Of a stretch of 64,000 bases of DNA, positions 47,421-58,209 are shown in pieces. The translations under genes and the position numbers were made by a program. Source of the stretch: Rhizophagus irregularis. Its lineage: Eukaryota; Glomeromycota; Glomeromycetes; Glomerales; Glomeraceae. Positions within the stretch are counted from its first letter, which is position 1. Every line of letters starts with the position of its first letter. The notes beneath the pieces are model-generated. The model saw nothing but the letters and a program-made list of their open reading frames with translations. It ran no database searches and was not told the DNA's origin. Location of the stretch: positions 744,001 to 808,000 of the forward strand of contig NC_089441.1 in NCBI RefSeq assembly GCF_026210795.1. Direction: 5' to 3'.

Positions 47421-48660
47421 AATGGAAGCTAACGAAATTTCTTTACCACTTCAGACAGATCAACAAGTTAAAAAAAAACCTTGTTGAAATTAATAATTAT
47501 CCTAAGGAATCTGTTATTCAATTTTCTGATAATGAACGAAGTTATACTTATGATATTATTAAAAAAGTAAATTATCCACCTGCCACTTATCTTAATTATA
47601 CAAAAAGTCAAAAAGCTTTTCGAATTCCTGATAATTATGAAGTGGAATTGATTTTGAGAAAACCTAAGACAGGACAAGTAGTCTGATGTATGATTAAATA
47701 AATATGTGGAAAAAAATCCAGTTTATTGGATAATATTATGGAGATAAATTTCAATATCATGTAAAGCAAGAAAAATCAAGTTCAAATGCAGCAGGTTTAT
47801 ATGCTAAGGCATGCAATTGTAATAAACGGAAATTGATATTGAAAGAATTTTATTAATATAAATTATAAGATTTTTATAATAGGCCTTATATCTACAATAT
47901 TTGATCAAGTAGCGGCTAAAGATTGTCATTCAGATGATAATCTTATTGAATTTGATGCCAGAAGTTGTTCTTTTTGCCTTAGTGTTGATAAGGAAAATAT
48001 TGAAGAAATAAAGCTTAAAGCAAGAACTGCCGTTTAAGCATGTGATAAGGGTCAAGTAGGACCCAGAAATATATATAAAAGGGTCAGGTTTGAGTTTGCG
48101 TATTTTTAACTAAAAAAATCATGAAATTTTTTCCTTTTTTAGATAATTTTTGATAATTCCAGTCAGAATTTTATTTCCTATTATAGTAACCGACTGACAT
48201 TATCATAATTCCGGCCCTGAAAAAATGCGTACAGCTCATAATAAAAAATTTTTTTTCATCACCTGACCCCTATATACATATTTCTGGGTCCTGGTCAAGT
48301 ATCACGCAAATAAAGGACATCGAACTTTGGCTTCAATTAGTCAAGATTTGCCATGTGAATGGAAAGTTTCTGCAGAAAAAAGAGAATTACACGCGAAATG
48401 AATAAATTATACCAATTTCACTAATAAATATATCACCAGGATCTGATGATTTTGTAAATTCAGAAATACATATCAATGATGCTGAAATTGTTCATAACTT
48501 GTAACAATCAATTGGAAAAGATGGACGACGAAATGTTGTTGATATTTTAAAATATCTAATGCCTTGTCTTATTGGAAGGAAAATTTTAGATAAGTTAAGT
48601 ACACGCATGTTGATCTCTGCATTTCCCACGCTTAGTCAAATAGTGAAATAGGTCAATTAT
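47421..48660 (+). pseudogene. Pseudogene of a Glomeromycotina orphan protein family
   Basis: Translated pieces in changing frames form one recognisable series: MEANEISLPLQTD near 47422, then E-I-N-N-Y-P-K-E-S-V-I-Q-F-S, Y-T-Y-D-I-I-K-K-V-N-Y-P-P-A-T-Y, A-F-R-I-P-D-N-Y-E-V-E-L. Later pieces are Q-E-K-S-S-S-N-A-A-G-L-Y, A-C-D-K-G-Q-V and I-G-K-D-G-R-R-N-V-V-D-I-L-K-Y-L-M-P. I recall this series from large repeated Rhizophagus gene families, some with a C-terminal nuclease-like region, but no domain name can be given safely. At least four frameshifts or stops are present. It is split by a MULE-type insertion at 48059-48291. Confidence 0.55.
48059..48291. mobile_element. MULE-type MITE, 233 bp, inserted in the pseudogene
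   Basis: Ends GGACCCAGAAATATATATA and its inverse (CATATTTCTGGGTCC), with GGGTCAGG / CCTGACCCC next to them, form the inverted repeats. They are flanked by GGGTCAAGTA (48049-48058) and TGGTCAAGTA (48292-48301), a 10 bp duplication with one mismatch. Removing it rejoins the host reading (A-C-D-K-G-Q-V-S), which supports the boundaries. Confidence 0.82.
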
Positions 48661-48784
48661 AGGTCAATTGTACGACCGAAAATTGCGTAATAAATACTCA
48701 TCATGAATACCCATCATATTAATCATTTCTTTCGTATCTATTTTTCGAAGTATCTAGTATCGATATACATCTTCTAAAAAATAC

Positions 48785-49880
48785 CTGATGATCAAGTTGC
48801 CTAAAAAGAAGAAAAAATGAGTTAGTAAGTTTATTGAAAAAAATAAAGAAAAGAAAGAATCTTCATTTTACTTGCAGAAATCCTGTATCAAAAGTAACTC
48901 TCCCAGCCGTCTAAAAAAAAAGAAATTCAAAACGTTAACATTTGTTTCGTTAGAATTAATAAACTAGTAAAATAGAGAAATAAAACTTACCAAAAATGAA
49001 ATTCCGCGCGTCCAAAGAGGTCCCAAGAACTGCCTACCAGTCACCTAAAAAAAAGAAAAAAATAACGAAACGTAAGTAAAGTTTCGTTAAAATACAAAAT
49101 TCATGTTGAAAACTTATCAATATCCGCCAACGTACCTAAGATCCGATCGACTAAAAAAAAGAAAAAAATAAGAAAAAATCGTACAGTAAGTAAAGTTTCG
49201 TTAAAATATGAAATCTAAGATATTAAAAACATACCGAATCGAAGATCCAAAGAACCAGTCGCCTAAAAAAAAAGAAAATATCGAACGTTAGCAACGTTTC
49301 GTTAAATAAAAAGAAAAAATGTAAACTTACCGAAATGCTGCGTGCAAAGGAAATCCACAAGATAGAACCGCCTAAAAAAGTCCTACAAAAAAGAAAAGAA
49401 ACATTCAGTTAGAACGTTTCTTAAAGAAAAGAAAAAGAGAAAATTGGAAGTTTCGTGACGAAACGTACGAAACTTACCGTTTTCCGAATTTCTAAATTCC
49501 CAGAAACTAACCCTACAAAAAAGAAAGGAAACGTTAGTAAATGTTTCCTAATATAAAATTTTTTTCTAAAATAAAAATACTTCACTCCATAGCAACGATC
49601 TTGCAGGGAAGAAGATTTGTAGTTATTTCACTGACAAACCACTCGAAAAAAACATTCACATCGTTGTTAAACCACCTAAGCTAATACATATTAGTCTTGA
49701 AATTGCGCTCGAGGCGGGACTTTTAAATGAAGGAGGACGAAACAGATATCCTGAACCTACAAAAAAGAAAAGGAAGCGGCAGCAAACGTTTCCTAATAAT
49801 AAAAAAATTGAAAAATAAATTCAAGCTTCGTAATACTACGAAACTCGCCATTTCAAAGCTCCCCAATTCAACCCTCCATC
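48785..49880 (-). other. Array of short exons separated by homologous introns
   Basis: On the minus strand at least eight short non-AT-rich segments are bounded by acceptors of the type TTTCTTTTTTTTAG or TTCTTTTTTGTAG and donors GTAAGT, GTATGT, GTACGT or GTAAAA. Candidate exons: 49756-49581 (176 nt), 49512-49478 (35), 49371-49331 (41, with an alternative acceptor 11 nt upstream), 49262-49235 (28), 49150-49136 (15), 49044-48991 (54), 48910-48872 (39) and 48800-48785 (16); one more may end at 49880. The introns share AACGAAAC..TTACTTAC / TTTCGTTA words before the T-rich tract, and several exons start alike (GCGACTGG, GTGACTGG, ACGGCTGG). Lengths are not all multiples of 3 and no protein domain is recognised. 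It may be a repeated orphan gene or a non-coding transcript. Confidence 0.65.
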
Positions 49881-50823
49881 CTAAACAAATTATTTAGTTA
49901 TTGAAAAGCTTCAATGCACGATAGATTTTGAAATCATATTTAAAATTAATTTTTGACAGATTTATCATCAATTAAACATTGCTAATAATTTATTCGATAT
50001 ACAAATAATATGAAAGTCTTGTGACTCTTTCTCCATAAACCCATCAGAACGCTACGGTCGCTACGCAGATACGCAATTTAAAATTAGGGGTTGTGAAAAA
50101 AATATTCAAAGTTAAATCCTTAATTTGATATGTTTCCGTAAAAATTCATATAAAGAAAGAATTAAGATATGTAAAACTAAAACTATTTGAACTTTTTGAT
50201 ATATTTTTCCTTGGAAAAAAATCATAAATTTGTTGTGTAAATAAATAAACCTTAAAGTTTAATAAACACGAGGGGTGGTTCTTAGCAGCTGATTGAATTA
50301 GATAAACCCACTTGACCAAGTTTACTAATAAAAATTTTCTTCCAAATCATTAAGTACTTGAGGAAGCCTTTAATTTCGGGTAGAAGTATACTACTAAATT
50401 CGCTTATAAAGTATTAGACAAAAGAAGAGCGTCCGAAGAGATCAACTTTATAATGTATCACATCATTATAAAATCGAAAATAAATAAATAAAATATTCAG
50501 TAAATATGATTGATGAGACAGAATATTGCATGCATGATATGAGATTAAACGTCATAATCATATGATTACGAATAAAACCAAAAAAAAATAAATCATTCAA
50601 TATTATAAATTATATAAATAAGTTTGTGCTCATTGCAAACTTTTAATTTATTTCCATAGTGTTTCAATAAAAGATTACTTGAATGGCGATTGTTTAACGT
50701 TGAAAGTGGAAAAGTTTGAATTAAAAAAGTAAACGTTAAAATTTAGATCGATAAATCCGAAACGTTAAAGATAACGTTAGTATTTCATATCAAAACGAAC
50801 CAAATACATAACGTAAATCCAAA
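49881..50823. other. Intergenic region
   Basis: The 5' side of the short-exon array. No gene or element was recognised. The sequence is A/T-rich, with a few GAACGTTA.. words near 50690-50790. Confidence 0.4.
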
Positions 50824-52299
50824 TTAATCAACTTCCTTTAATAAATTATAAATATTACCAGTAAAAGAGAAATCATCCCAACTTCGAACTCTAATATTAT
50901 ATAGCTTAAATTCTTTCACTTCATCTTTCAAATCATACAAATCTATTTTATCTTCAAAATTCCTATTAGACAAATAATTGACTCTTTTTTTCTTCATAAT
51001 ATATTCCTTTGTATAATGTAAAATATCGTAACTACCTATTTGCTTAATTAACAATTTATTAATAAGAATATTTTCTAAGAATGTTCTAAAATCATTTTCT
51101 TTAATATAAAGAGTCAAACTTAAGTATTCTAATTTAGAAGGGAGAACTTGTCCTAAATTTTGCAATATATTTGAACTATATTCAATATTATTATTTAAGG
51201 AATAATATAAAGTATCATCCGATATACGAATTATAAGATGATTAAGTTTTTGTTGAATATTTTCAATTAAATTGAATAATTGATCAAATCCATAAAAATC
51301 AATAAATTTGATATTTTTACAATATTTTGTAATTACACGTAATTCTAATAATTGTTGTTTTAATGATAGATTGTAATAAAATTCAAATTCAAACCCAAAA
51401 TTTTCTAAATAATCACCAGATTTTTGTAATAATAATTGTATTGATTCAATTTGTAATATCTTACTCATAAATAAAGATTTTAATTTACATGGTTTAGTTA
51501 AAGTAATAATTTGTTGAATAAAACTATTATTTAAAGAAGAACAATAAACAATATGAACAGATTCTAAAACATTTAATTGTTCAAATACTTTATCTTGAGT
51601 TATTACTACTTTAAGATCAATGTAATAGAATATGATTGTATTTAAAGTATTCGAACAATTATAATCTTTTGATAATAATAATGATTGATAAAAAGCTAAA
51701 TTATAACAACCACCAATTAAAATTTTTTTTAGATTTTGATATGATTTAATCATTTGTGATACAAGATCTTCGGTTATATACACTATCATATATATTATAT
51801 TGTAAATGAAATTTGGGTTTTGTAAAATTAACTCAAGAATACTACAACTAGTATCTTCAATAATACATAGGATCTTAATTTCAAGGGTATGTAAATTTAC
51901 TTAATTTTCAATAAATATTTTAATTAGTGATAAACATATACTATCAATTATTGAATTTTTTTAAATATTTATTTTTGAAGGTTGAGGTTCTCCATTTCTC
52001 AACAGAAGAAATAAATTTATATGTATTCAAATATTTTAAAAGACTAATATAATTGAACAATGTATTTGAAGGTAATGAATTATTAATAATTTTATATTCA
52101 TTTAATTGTTTTGAATTATTTAAGTAAATTTCAATAAAATTATAGTTTCTGGTAGTAGAAATAGAAATGGATTTTCCCATAATAATGGAATCGTTAAACG
52201 ACACCATAATCTGTTAACTAAAATACATGAATGTAGAGTTGAATGAATATTTTATAATAATTCGAGCAAATCTCCTGAAAATAATTTAGAACATGACAT
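50824..52299 (-). pseudogene. F-box / LRR-like protein pseudogene
   Basis: Starts MSCSKLFSGDLLELL at 52299, the usual F-box opening of this Rhizophagus family. It continues N-I-H-S-T-L-H-S-C-I-L-V-N-R-L-W-C-R-L and W-E-N-P-F, then N-Y-N-F-I-E-I-Y-L. After that comes a leucine-rich C-terminal part of about 320 residues (50824-51789: FEQLNVLESVHIVYCSS, LNSSFIQQI-type repeats, K-S-G-D-Y-L-E-N-F-G-F-E). F-box proteins normally recruit substrates to SCF ubiquitin ligases. Defects are a stop after E-L-L, a frameshift near the W-E-N-P-F segment, a frameshift near 51945, and a TAA after I-F-I-E-N (near 51900). The C-terminal half is still open. Confidence 0.82.
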
Positions 52300-52355
52300 A
52301 ATGACATATTGACATGTTGTAAGTGAAGAGAGGAAGGTATTTGTATTATATTAAT

Positions 52356-52469
52356 TTTCGGGAACGATACTGTCGCACAATTAGTGTCAATCAATTGTGT
52401 AACATACTGACGTCTTAAGGACAAAATTATAATTGGCCGGAATTAAAAAGCTTGTCCTTAAAATTTAAT
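52356..52469 (+). repeat. 114 bp repeat, copy 1 (identical to 60510-60623)
   Basis: It matches 60510-60623 base for base over 114 bp in the same orientation, with sharp edges on both sides. It contains TTAAGGACAA ... TTGTCCTTAA inverted repeats enclosing AATTGGCCGGAATTA, and an ACAATT..AATTGT palindrome. Complete identity 8 kb apart implies very recent movement or gene conversion. Confidence 0.92.
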
Positions 52470-53096
52470 CACCGAAACCTATTTCGCCGAAGCCATTTCG
52501 CCGAAGGGTATTTCACTGAAAGGATATTTCGCCGAAAAAACGTCTCGTCGAAATACCATTTCACCGAAACTCCCATTTCGCCGGAGTCATTTTATCGAAT
52601 GGACATTTCGCCGAGTGGACATTCGCGGAAAATTATTTATTCCACTTAGTTATTTTATTGTTTTTATACTAAATACATAAAAGAAATGTTTTCTAGAAAA
52701 ATTTTGGGATTAGCTGATTTTTATTAAATTTATCTCGTTGTTTATAATATATTAATCGTCTTTTTTTTACTTACTTTTTCGTGAATAAATGTTTTCAGGA
52801 AAATAAAGATATTTATTTATTTCTTAACAATTAATATCAGTTACTTGAATGTTAAATTTATAATAATCCTGGAAAACAAAAATCTCTAAAAATAATTTAA
52901 TTTTTATTTTCATTGCGCGATGAATATTTTTTATTAAAATGTTAATCGTTACCATTTTCGGCGAAAAGGATGATTCGGTAAAATGGACGATTCGGTGAAA
53001 TGGATTCGATAAAATGCACTTTCAAAGAAACGAACCACGTCCCTTCGATGAAATATCCCTTCTGTGAAATGGATTTTGGCGAAATGTACCGTAACC
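52470..53096. mobile_element. Foldback element with CATTTCGCCGAA tandem arms
   Basis: The left arm (52470-52635) is a run of about 12-20 bp variants of CATTTCGCCGAA. The right arm (52955-53096) is its inverse, ending GGCGAAATGTACCGTAACC. The middle is plain A/T-rich DNA. A solitary end at 60741 begins GGTTACGGCACATCC and then CATTTCACCGAA, which shows what the intact terminus looks like. Here the left terminus is missing and the arm starts directly at the end of the 114 bp repeat, so the left end is deleted. Confidence 0.75.
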
Positions 53097-54475
53097 TTTT
53101 TTTATACATAGCATAGTTCAAACACTCAAACTAAACAGGCGGAAGGAACCATGTTTACTACAGAAGATAATTTTGCTATTTTGCTTAATAATTTATTTTG
53201 TATATCTATTTGTAAAACATTATCATATAGTTATTGTAAAACAATATTCTATTATCACTAATTAAAATTAAAAATTTACATGATTTGGAAAAATGTTATA
53301 TTGGGTTCGAGAAAAGATTACGTCGATTCTCATGTGAAAAATGTGAAACAAGAGATCATTTTCTTATTTTATTCATTTTATTATTGATGACGATCGTTTT
53401 CTATTTATATATACATTTATAATAATTAGTATAAAAAAAATAGGAAATTTATTACATATATCTGTATTTTCATAGGTATATACCAGGCGATCATAATTGG
53501 TGCAGGGTGTTTAATAAATGATATTAAAAAAAAATTTTCTTATTGGTGATATGCAATAATTTTCGCAATTCTGTGATCTACACAAATAAATTTTTTTTTG
53601 TCTTTTCGCGTCTTTTTAATAGCCGTCGTTATACTTATTACCTTGAAGATAACATATAGAACATTTTATTAATTGGTATTTTTATATTACACCAAAATTC
53701 AAATTCTTTTTTAACTCATTTATGTATTCTCTGTGAGAACAGGAAAAACTTTAATAGTAATTCCATAATTAAGTGAAAACATAAATATTAATCAAAGATG
53801 TCTAATAAATAATTTATGATATTCCATTTATAAATAATTAAGGGGATTGCCAGAAACGACATAATTTAAATTTTAGGATTTTACCACCCCCCTTAGGCAA
53901 TGATCATATAATATACCGAATCTAACTAAAATGTTTAACAACCTAATTCTTAAAAATTTGTGAAACATGCCAAGAAATGTATCTAATTGATTTTACAAAT
54001 GTTTTATCAAGTCGATACTGTTGATACTACGAAATTAGAAAAAGATGAAATGTTGGTGATATCGATGTTGATAAATATAAATTTTAGAAAGTGTTTATTC
54101 TAACCAATGATATTGCCGTATTAAAAAAAATGACACTGGAGTAAAAGATAAAGTGGAATTAATGGATTCCCAAGGAATACTTGAGATATTTGGTAAAGAA
54201 ATTATTTCAGGTTCACCAAGGGAAGAAAATATATGGACAAAGAGATGGTGAGTAAGAGTAAGACAAGGATTTTCGGCCTCCTTTTTATTAAATAAATTAA
54301 ATTTTAGTGACGATATACAACAAAATGAGAGAATGGGAGTAGTGGCATCACTAGATCATAGATGAACATCGTTTTTTTTAAATATATAAAGCGATGAAAA
54401 TAAGACATTCCTTAACAGTCCTCTAACTTTTCCCACTATATATCAATTTTCTAAAAATACGTTACCTTAACAAAA
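53097..54475. other. Intergenic region upstream of the protease gene
   Basis: No gene accepted. Between 54000 and 54300 there are short coding-like pieces on the plus strand without a consistent frame or recognised family. The last 110 bp hold a TATA-like word (54382-54390), annotated separately. Confidence 0.4.
54381..54390 (+). promoter_or_regulatory. Possible TATA box of the protease gene
   Basis: AATATATAAA lies about 90 bp upstream of the protease ATG, a usual distance in this A/T-rich genome type, followed by a C-containing stretch. In DNA this A/T-rich such words are common, so support is weak. Confidence 0.3.
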
Positions 54476-55360
54476 ATGAAGAAATATATACTATGTATAT
54501 TTGTTGTATTGATAATCATAACGAATTCAAGTTATGCGTTTCCAACAAGTTCTAAACCTATGAGTAAAAGAGCAAAAATGGAACCTATGATTAAAACATA
54601 TGATATTCCATCAGAAGAAAGAACGAGTAATACAACAGATTTTTTTGTTGATGATATTAATAATATAAATTCTGTCGGACTCTTAGAGATTGTAAAAACA
54701 GACGGATCAATTGATGGTTGTACTGCCTCTGTAATTAGAACTAATAATGGAAATATTGCGATTACCGCTGCACATTGTATTTTTGATTATTATCTTCAGA
54801 CGTGGAATACTAATCTTTATTTTTTTCCTGGGTACAACAATAATGTACCAGGTAGAGTTGGAAAAGTTTATGCTTATAAATCGTTTATATGGGGAGATTT
54901 TAGGCAAGACGCTACAAGGTTTGATTATGGCTTTATAAAGTTTTATTACCCAGAAGGAAGAAAATTACAAGATGATACAGGGGCTTTCGATTATGATCTC
55001 GTTATACCTCAAGGAAATGTTCCAACTACTGTATTTGGTTATCCACATGATAATTCTGGTGGTTTCGTGAACTGTTCCAAAGATGGACAACATCTTTGTC
55101 AGTGGCAAAGAGATTCATTTGATTTTCCATCAACTCTTCCAAATTACGAGTGGTATAGAGGTATAAATGTAGATGTTGGTTACGGCTCAAGTGGGGGTCC
55201 TTGGCTAAGAAATTATGATCCAAATACTAACGCAGGCAATGTAATGGGTATTTCACATGGTATATTATATGAACCTTATCCTGATACTAGTACCGCCTCT
55301 TGGGCATGGCATCAAGATGATTTTACAACTCTATTGGAATATGCTGAAAATTCACAATAG
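54476..55360 (+). CDS. Secreted trypsin-like serine protease, 294 aa
   Basis: Single exon. Residues 1-21 are a classic signal peptide (K-K, then a long hydrophobic stretch ending S-S-Y-A). A propeptide-like segment of about 35-40 residues follows. The chymotrypsin-fold catalytic triad is visible: His in ITAAHC (H100), Asp in RFDYGFIK (D150) and Ser in GYGSSGGPW (S239). Several Cys could form disulfides (81, 101, 200, 208). The short TAAHC and GSSGGPW style is closer to V8/glutamyl-endopeptidase-like S1 proteases than to digestive trypsin. It is predicted to act outside the cell or at the cell wall, and a role at the plant interface is possible but not shown. No defects. Confidence 0.93.
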   Translation: MKKYILCIFVVLIIITNSSYAFPTSSKPMSKRAKMEPMIKTYDIPSEERTSNTTDFFVDDINNINSVGLLEIVKTDGSIDGCTASVIRTNNGNIAITAAHCIFDYYLQTWNTNLYFFPGYNNNVPGRVGKVYAYKSFIWGDFRQDATRFDYGFIKFYYPEGRKLQDDTGAFDYDLVIPQGNVPTTVFGYPHDNSGGFVNCSKDGQHLCQWQRDSFDFPSTLPNYEWYRGINVDVGYGSSGGPWLRNYDPNTNAGNVMGISHGILYEPYPDTSTASWAWHQDDFTTLLEYAENSQ

Positions 55361-55735
55361 GAATTCAATGTTATTTAATATAATATAATTTTAATGAATT
55401 TAAAATTCTTTTAAATATAAATAACTAAATTAATTTACAACCAAATTAATTTACAACCTTTTAAGTATTTAAACCCATATCAATCTTTTTTTTTTATATT
55501 TATCAAAAATATGCTCATACTTTAATCAAGTATTTAAAAAATACTTTTACAATAATAAAATTTTCATAATAATTACGATAATTTACAAATTTATAATTTA
55601 AAGAAAAGGCATTTAAAAAGAAACCTTATTTTTCATCGTATTGTTGATTGCTATGTCCTAACAAAAATTACTTAAAATTACAAAAAAAAATAGTCTCATT
55701 TTAATCAGACCGTTATGTATTATGTTCTACGGTTA
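55361..55735. other. 3' flank of the protease gene
   Basis: A/T-rich, nothing recognised. A short direct repeat AATTAATTTACAACC occurs twice near 55430-55460. Confidence 0.4.
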
Positions 55736-57031
55736 CAGTATGATCAAATATACCTTTCCCGAAGTCAACATTTTCCCGAAATATACAATTCCGAATCCTG
55801 AATCACAATATCTCAAATCCCATTAGTTTATAAATATTGGATGACCTGTCACGTAAACCACGTGATTTATCATATATTAGAGAATCAAAATATTTTTAAA
55901 CATAATACAATGTCAGAGAATAAATGAATATAATTGTTTTTCAAAGTGTGCTGTCAAACAAAGACAATATTGAGTTTTTAGGTGAAAATAATGAAATAAA
56001 TACTTCGTGTAAAGATTGTAGAAAAAGAACAAGTTTCTAAATGATAAAAAACGAGAATAGGAAGGTTCTTTTCGTTGTACATTTTTTCCCTAAATGGGAT
56101 CAATGTATTCGTGGTAGATTTTCAAAAGCGGTAAGTGGTCATGTTGGGCACGAAGCCAAGCTGGTTCCAGCGAATTGAACGTGGGTAAGTAAAAGCGAAG
56201 GTAAAAGATTTTAATGAATTCTATAATTCCATATAATTTTTATATTTATAACAAACAAATTTTATTTCACATTTTTTGTTATTATTATTATTAATTTTAT
56301 TATTATTATTATTAAATATTATTTAGCATTTTTTTTATCAGACGATATGAACAGATAAAAAGTAATTTTTTTTTAGTTACAAATGTTATTATTATTATTA
56401 TTATTATTATTAGAGATAACTGGTCTAGTGGTTTATTGGTCATTCTTCATTATATTAACGTTATTTAGTATTCTTTGTAAAATCCGCAAAGTGGAAAACT
56501 AAACATCACATGATTTAAACATCATGTGATTTACGTGACAGATCTACTACTGGACGATACTAGAGGAACTGAGTATTGCATATTTATTTATTTAAGGAGA
56601 TCAGATGACGATGATACTATTAAAAACTTTTAAAATTGTATAACATTATTTATTGGAAATTGAAGTTAGTGTTTTGTTAGTAATTTTTCTATATATATTG
56701 TGAAATTAACAAATATCTAGTAATAGCTAAGATATTCTAAAATATAATTTTACATATTATAATTATACCGAAGTTTTTAAATTTAAAAATTCTAATGTTT
56801 AATATAATTTCTTATTTGGTAATTCTACAAATATTATTATTTGGCAAAAAAGTTTAAAAAAATAGCAATTTATGTGAAATATTGGAATTCGGAGTTCGGG
56901 AAATACAGTAGGATTTCAGAAAATTAGAGTTCGGGAATTGGGAAATAAGGAATCGGAAATTGTACGTTTCAGAAAAGGTCCAGTTCGGGAAATTAGTATT
57001 CAGGTAACTGACTTCGGGAAGAGATATACTG
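55736..57031. mobile_element. Foldback element with TTCCCGAA arms, TA target site
   Basis: The ends CAGTAT and ATACTG are flanked by TA on both sides (55734-55735, 57032-57033). Both arms carry many TTCCCGAA / TTCGGGAA words (left 55755-55800, right 56885-57025). Inside, CTGTCACGTAAA.CACGTGAT (about 55850) has an inverted partner near 56510-56545. The centre has ATT/TTA microsatellites (56278-56412). No transposase is seen, but the 1.3 kb length leaves room for a decayed gene. The superfamily (Tc1/mariner-like) is suggested by the TA only. Confidence 0.65.
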
Positions 57032-57033
57032 TA

Positions 57034-57341
57034 TTCAGGAAAATGGCATTCAAAAAATGATCCGACAATAGTTTACTGCACCTATAATGCGACTTGCGGA
57101 TCTTGAAGAACTTTGTTAATAGCTTTCCATGCGTTTCTATTATAATATTATTCTACCCTATAAAAAAAATTCTGGGAAAAACTCCAATAAATGATCATTT
57201 TTCTAGCTTTTATTCCAGTACACCATTTTTCTGAAAAATTTTTTATAGGGCTAGGAATGCGTGACCATTGTGAAATACCATCTCTATAAATTTATTTATA
57301 CATACATCGGTCATTCAAAATCAGTTACCGCCACTTACATG
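57034..57341. other. Spacer between two elements
   Basis: Ends with the left copy of the CTTACATG target duplication (57334-57341). AAAATTCTGGGAAAAA and its inverse CTGAAAAATTTTTTATAGGG suggest a further small hairpin at 57160-57250. No gene. Confidence 0.4.
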
Positions 57342-57710
57342 TAAGGATGGTCACCGGTCCTAGAAGACCGCGGTCTTACCGGTCCTACACCCCAAAAAGA
57401 CGGACCGGTAGGACCGCGGTCTTTCGGTCCTGGGCTAATTCTGGCCAGATACATAGTGTCGGCCGGAATTACTAAATATGTCAATCACGTGACCCTGGAT
57501 AAATAGTTTAGCCACCGGGCAAAAAATTTTTTACTGGTTCTGTCATTGTAACACAAAATTTTTTGTGTTACACTTACTTGTAATTCTGGCCGGTACTATA
57601 AGTTCGGCCTGAATTAACAGCAGGATCGAAAAGACCGAAAGACCGCGGTCCGTCTTAAGACCGGCAGTCCTGGGACCGAGTAGGACCGGTAGGACCGATG
57701 ACCATCTTTA
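57342..57710. mobile_element. hAT-type MITE, 369 bp, GC-rich, 8 bp target duplication
   Basis: The ends TAAGGATGGTCACCGGTCCT and the inverse of TAAAGATGGTCATCGGTCCT are flanked by an exact 8 bp duplication, CTTACATG (57334-57341 and 57711-57718). The arms are built from repeated GACCG / CGGTC words (GGACCGGTAGGACCGCGG). The middle holds two AATTCTGGCC sites and two GGCCGGAATT-like inverses around TCACGTGACC. It is far richer in G+C than its surroundings. No coding capacity. Confidence 0.92.
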
Positions 57711-57718
57711 CTTACATG

Positions 57719-58201
57719 ATATTATACCTTTTAGATAAAAAGACTATCTTTAAAATAACAAAGTAAACAAACTGCGCTACAGACCAGATAAGCGCGAATA
57801 ACAATCACATACACAAAGCAAGATGATATTGCAAACCAGTTTCTGAATCTCTAATAATTTGATTATCTCAAATCTTGAAATTTTTTTTTCTCGAAATTAC
57901 TTTTTATTTAAATAAATCCATGTAACAAAAACTCTAGGTACTTCAATGGTTGTGAACTATTAGAATTTTTATTATATATACTATACACCATTGTGGTAAA
58001 GCGCGGAAAAAATTTAACTAATTACAGTAAGCATTATAGCGTAATAAAACTAATATAATAAAATTTGAAACGTAAAATTATCTTGGACGTCTTAATAGAG
58101 CTAGGGTCAACTACGGGTCCTTTCTGGGTAAAAATTTTGCTAATCCCTAAACACCTTACCGAACAGCTTGTGCTTAGATACTTCAATGTACATTGGATAC
58201 T
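57719..58201. other. Spacer with a short unidentified open stretch
   Basis: An open frame from about 58065 (K-I-I-L-D-V-L-I-E-L-G-S-T-T-G-P-F) runs into the hAT-type element at 58210. Removing the element would extend it by only a few codons before a stop. It was not identified and may be the remnant of a gene interrupted by the insertion. Confidence 0.3.
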
Positions 58202-58209
58202 ACTGGAAT

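Noticed and set aside
52452-52649. 65-codon open frame in the CATTTCGCCGAA arm
   Set aside because: It is a translation of the tandem arm repeat.
56130-56185. Possible tRNA-like segment (GGTCATGTTGGGCACG..GGTTCCAGCGAATTG)
   Set aside because: It cannot be folded into a cloverleaf with a proper acceptor stem and lacks standard A- and B-box spacing.
56278-56412. ATT/TTA trinucleotide runs considered as an Asn/Ile coding repeat
   Set aside because: No open frame on either side; plain microsatellite inside a foldback element.
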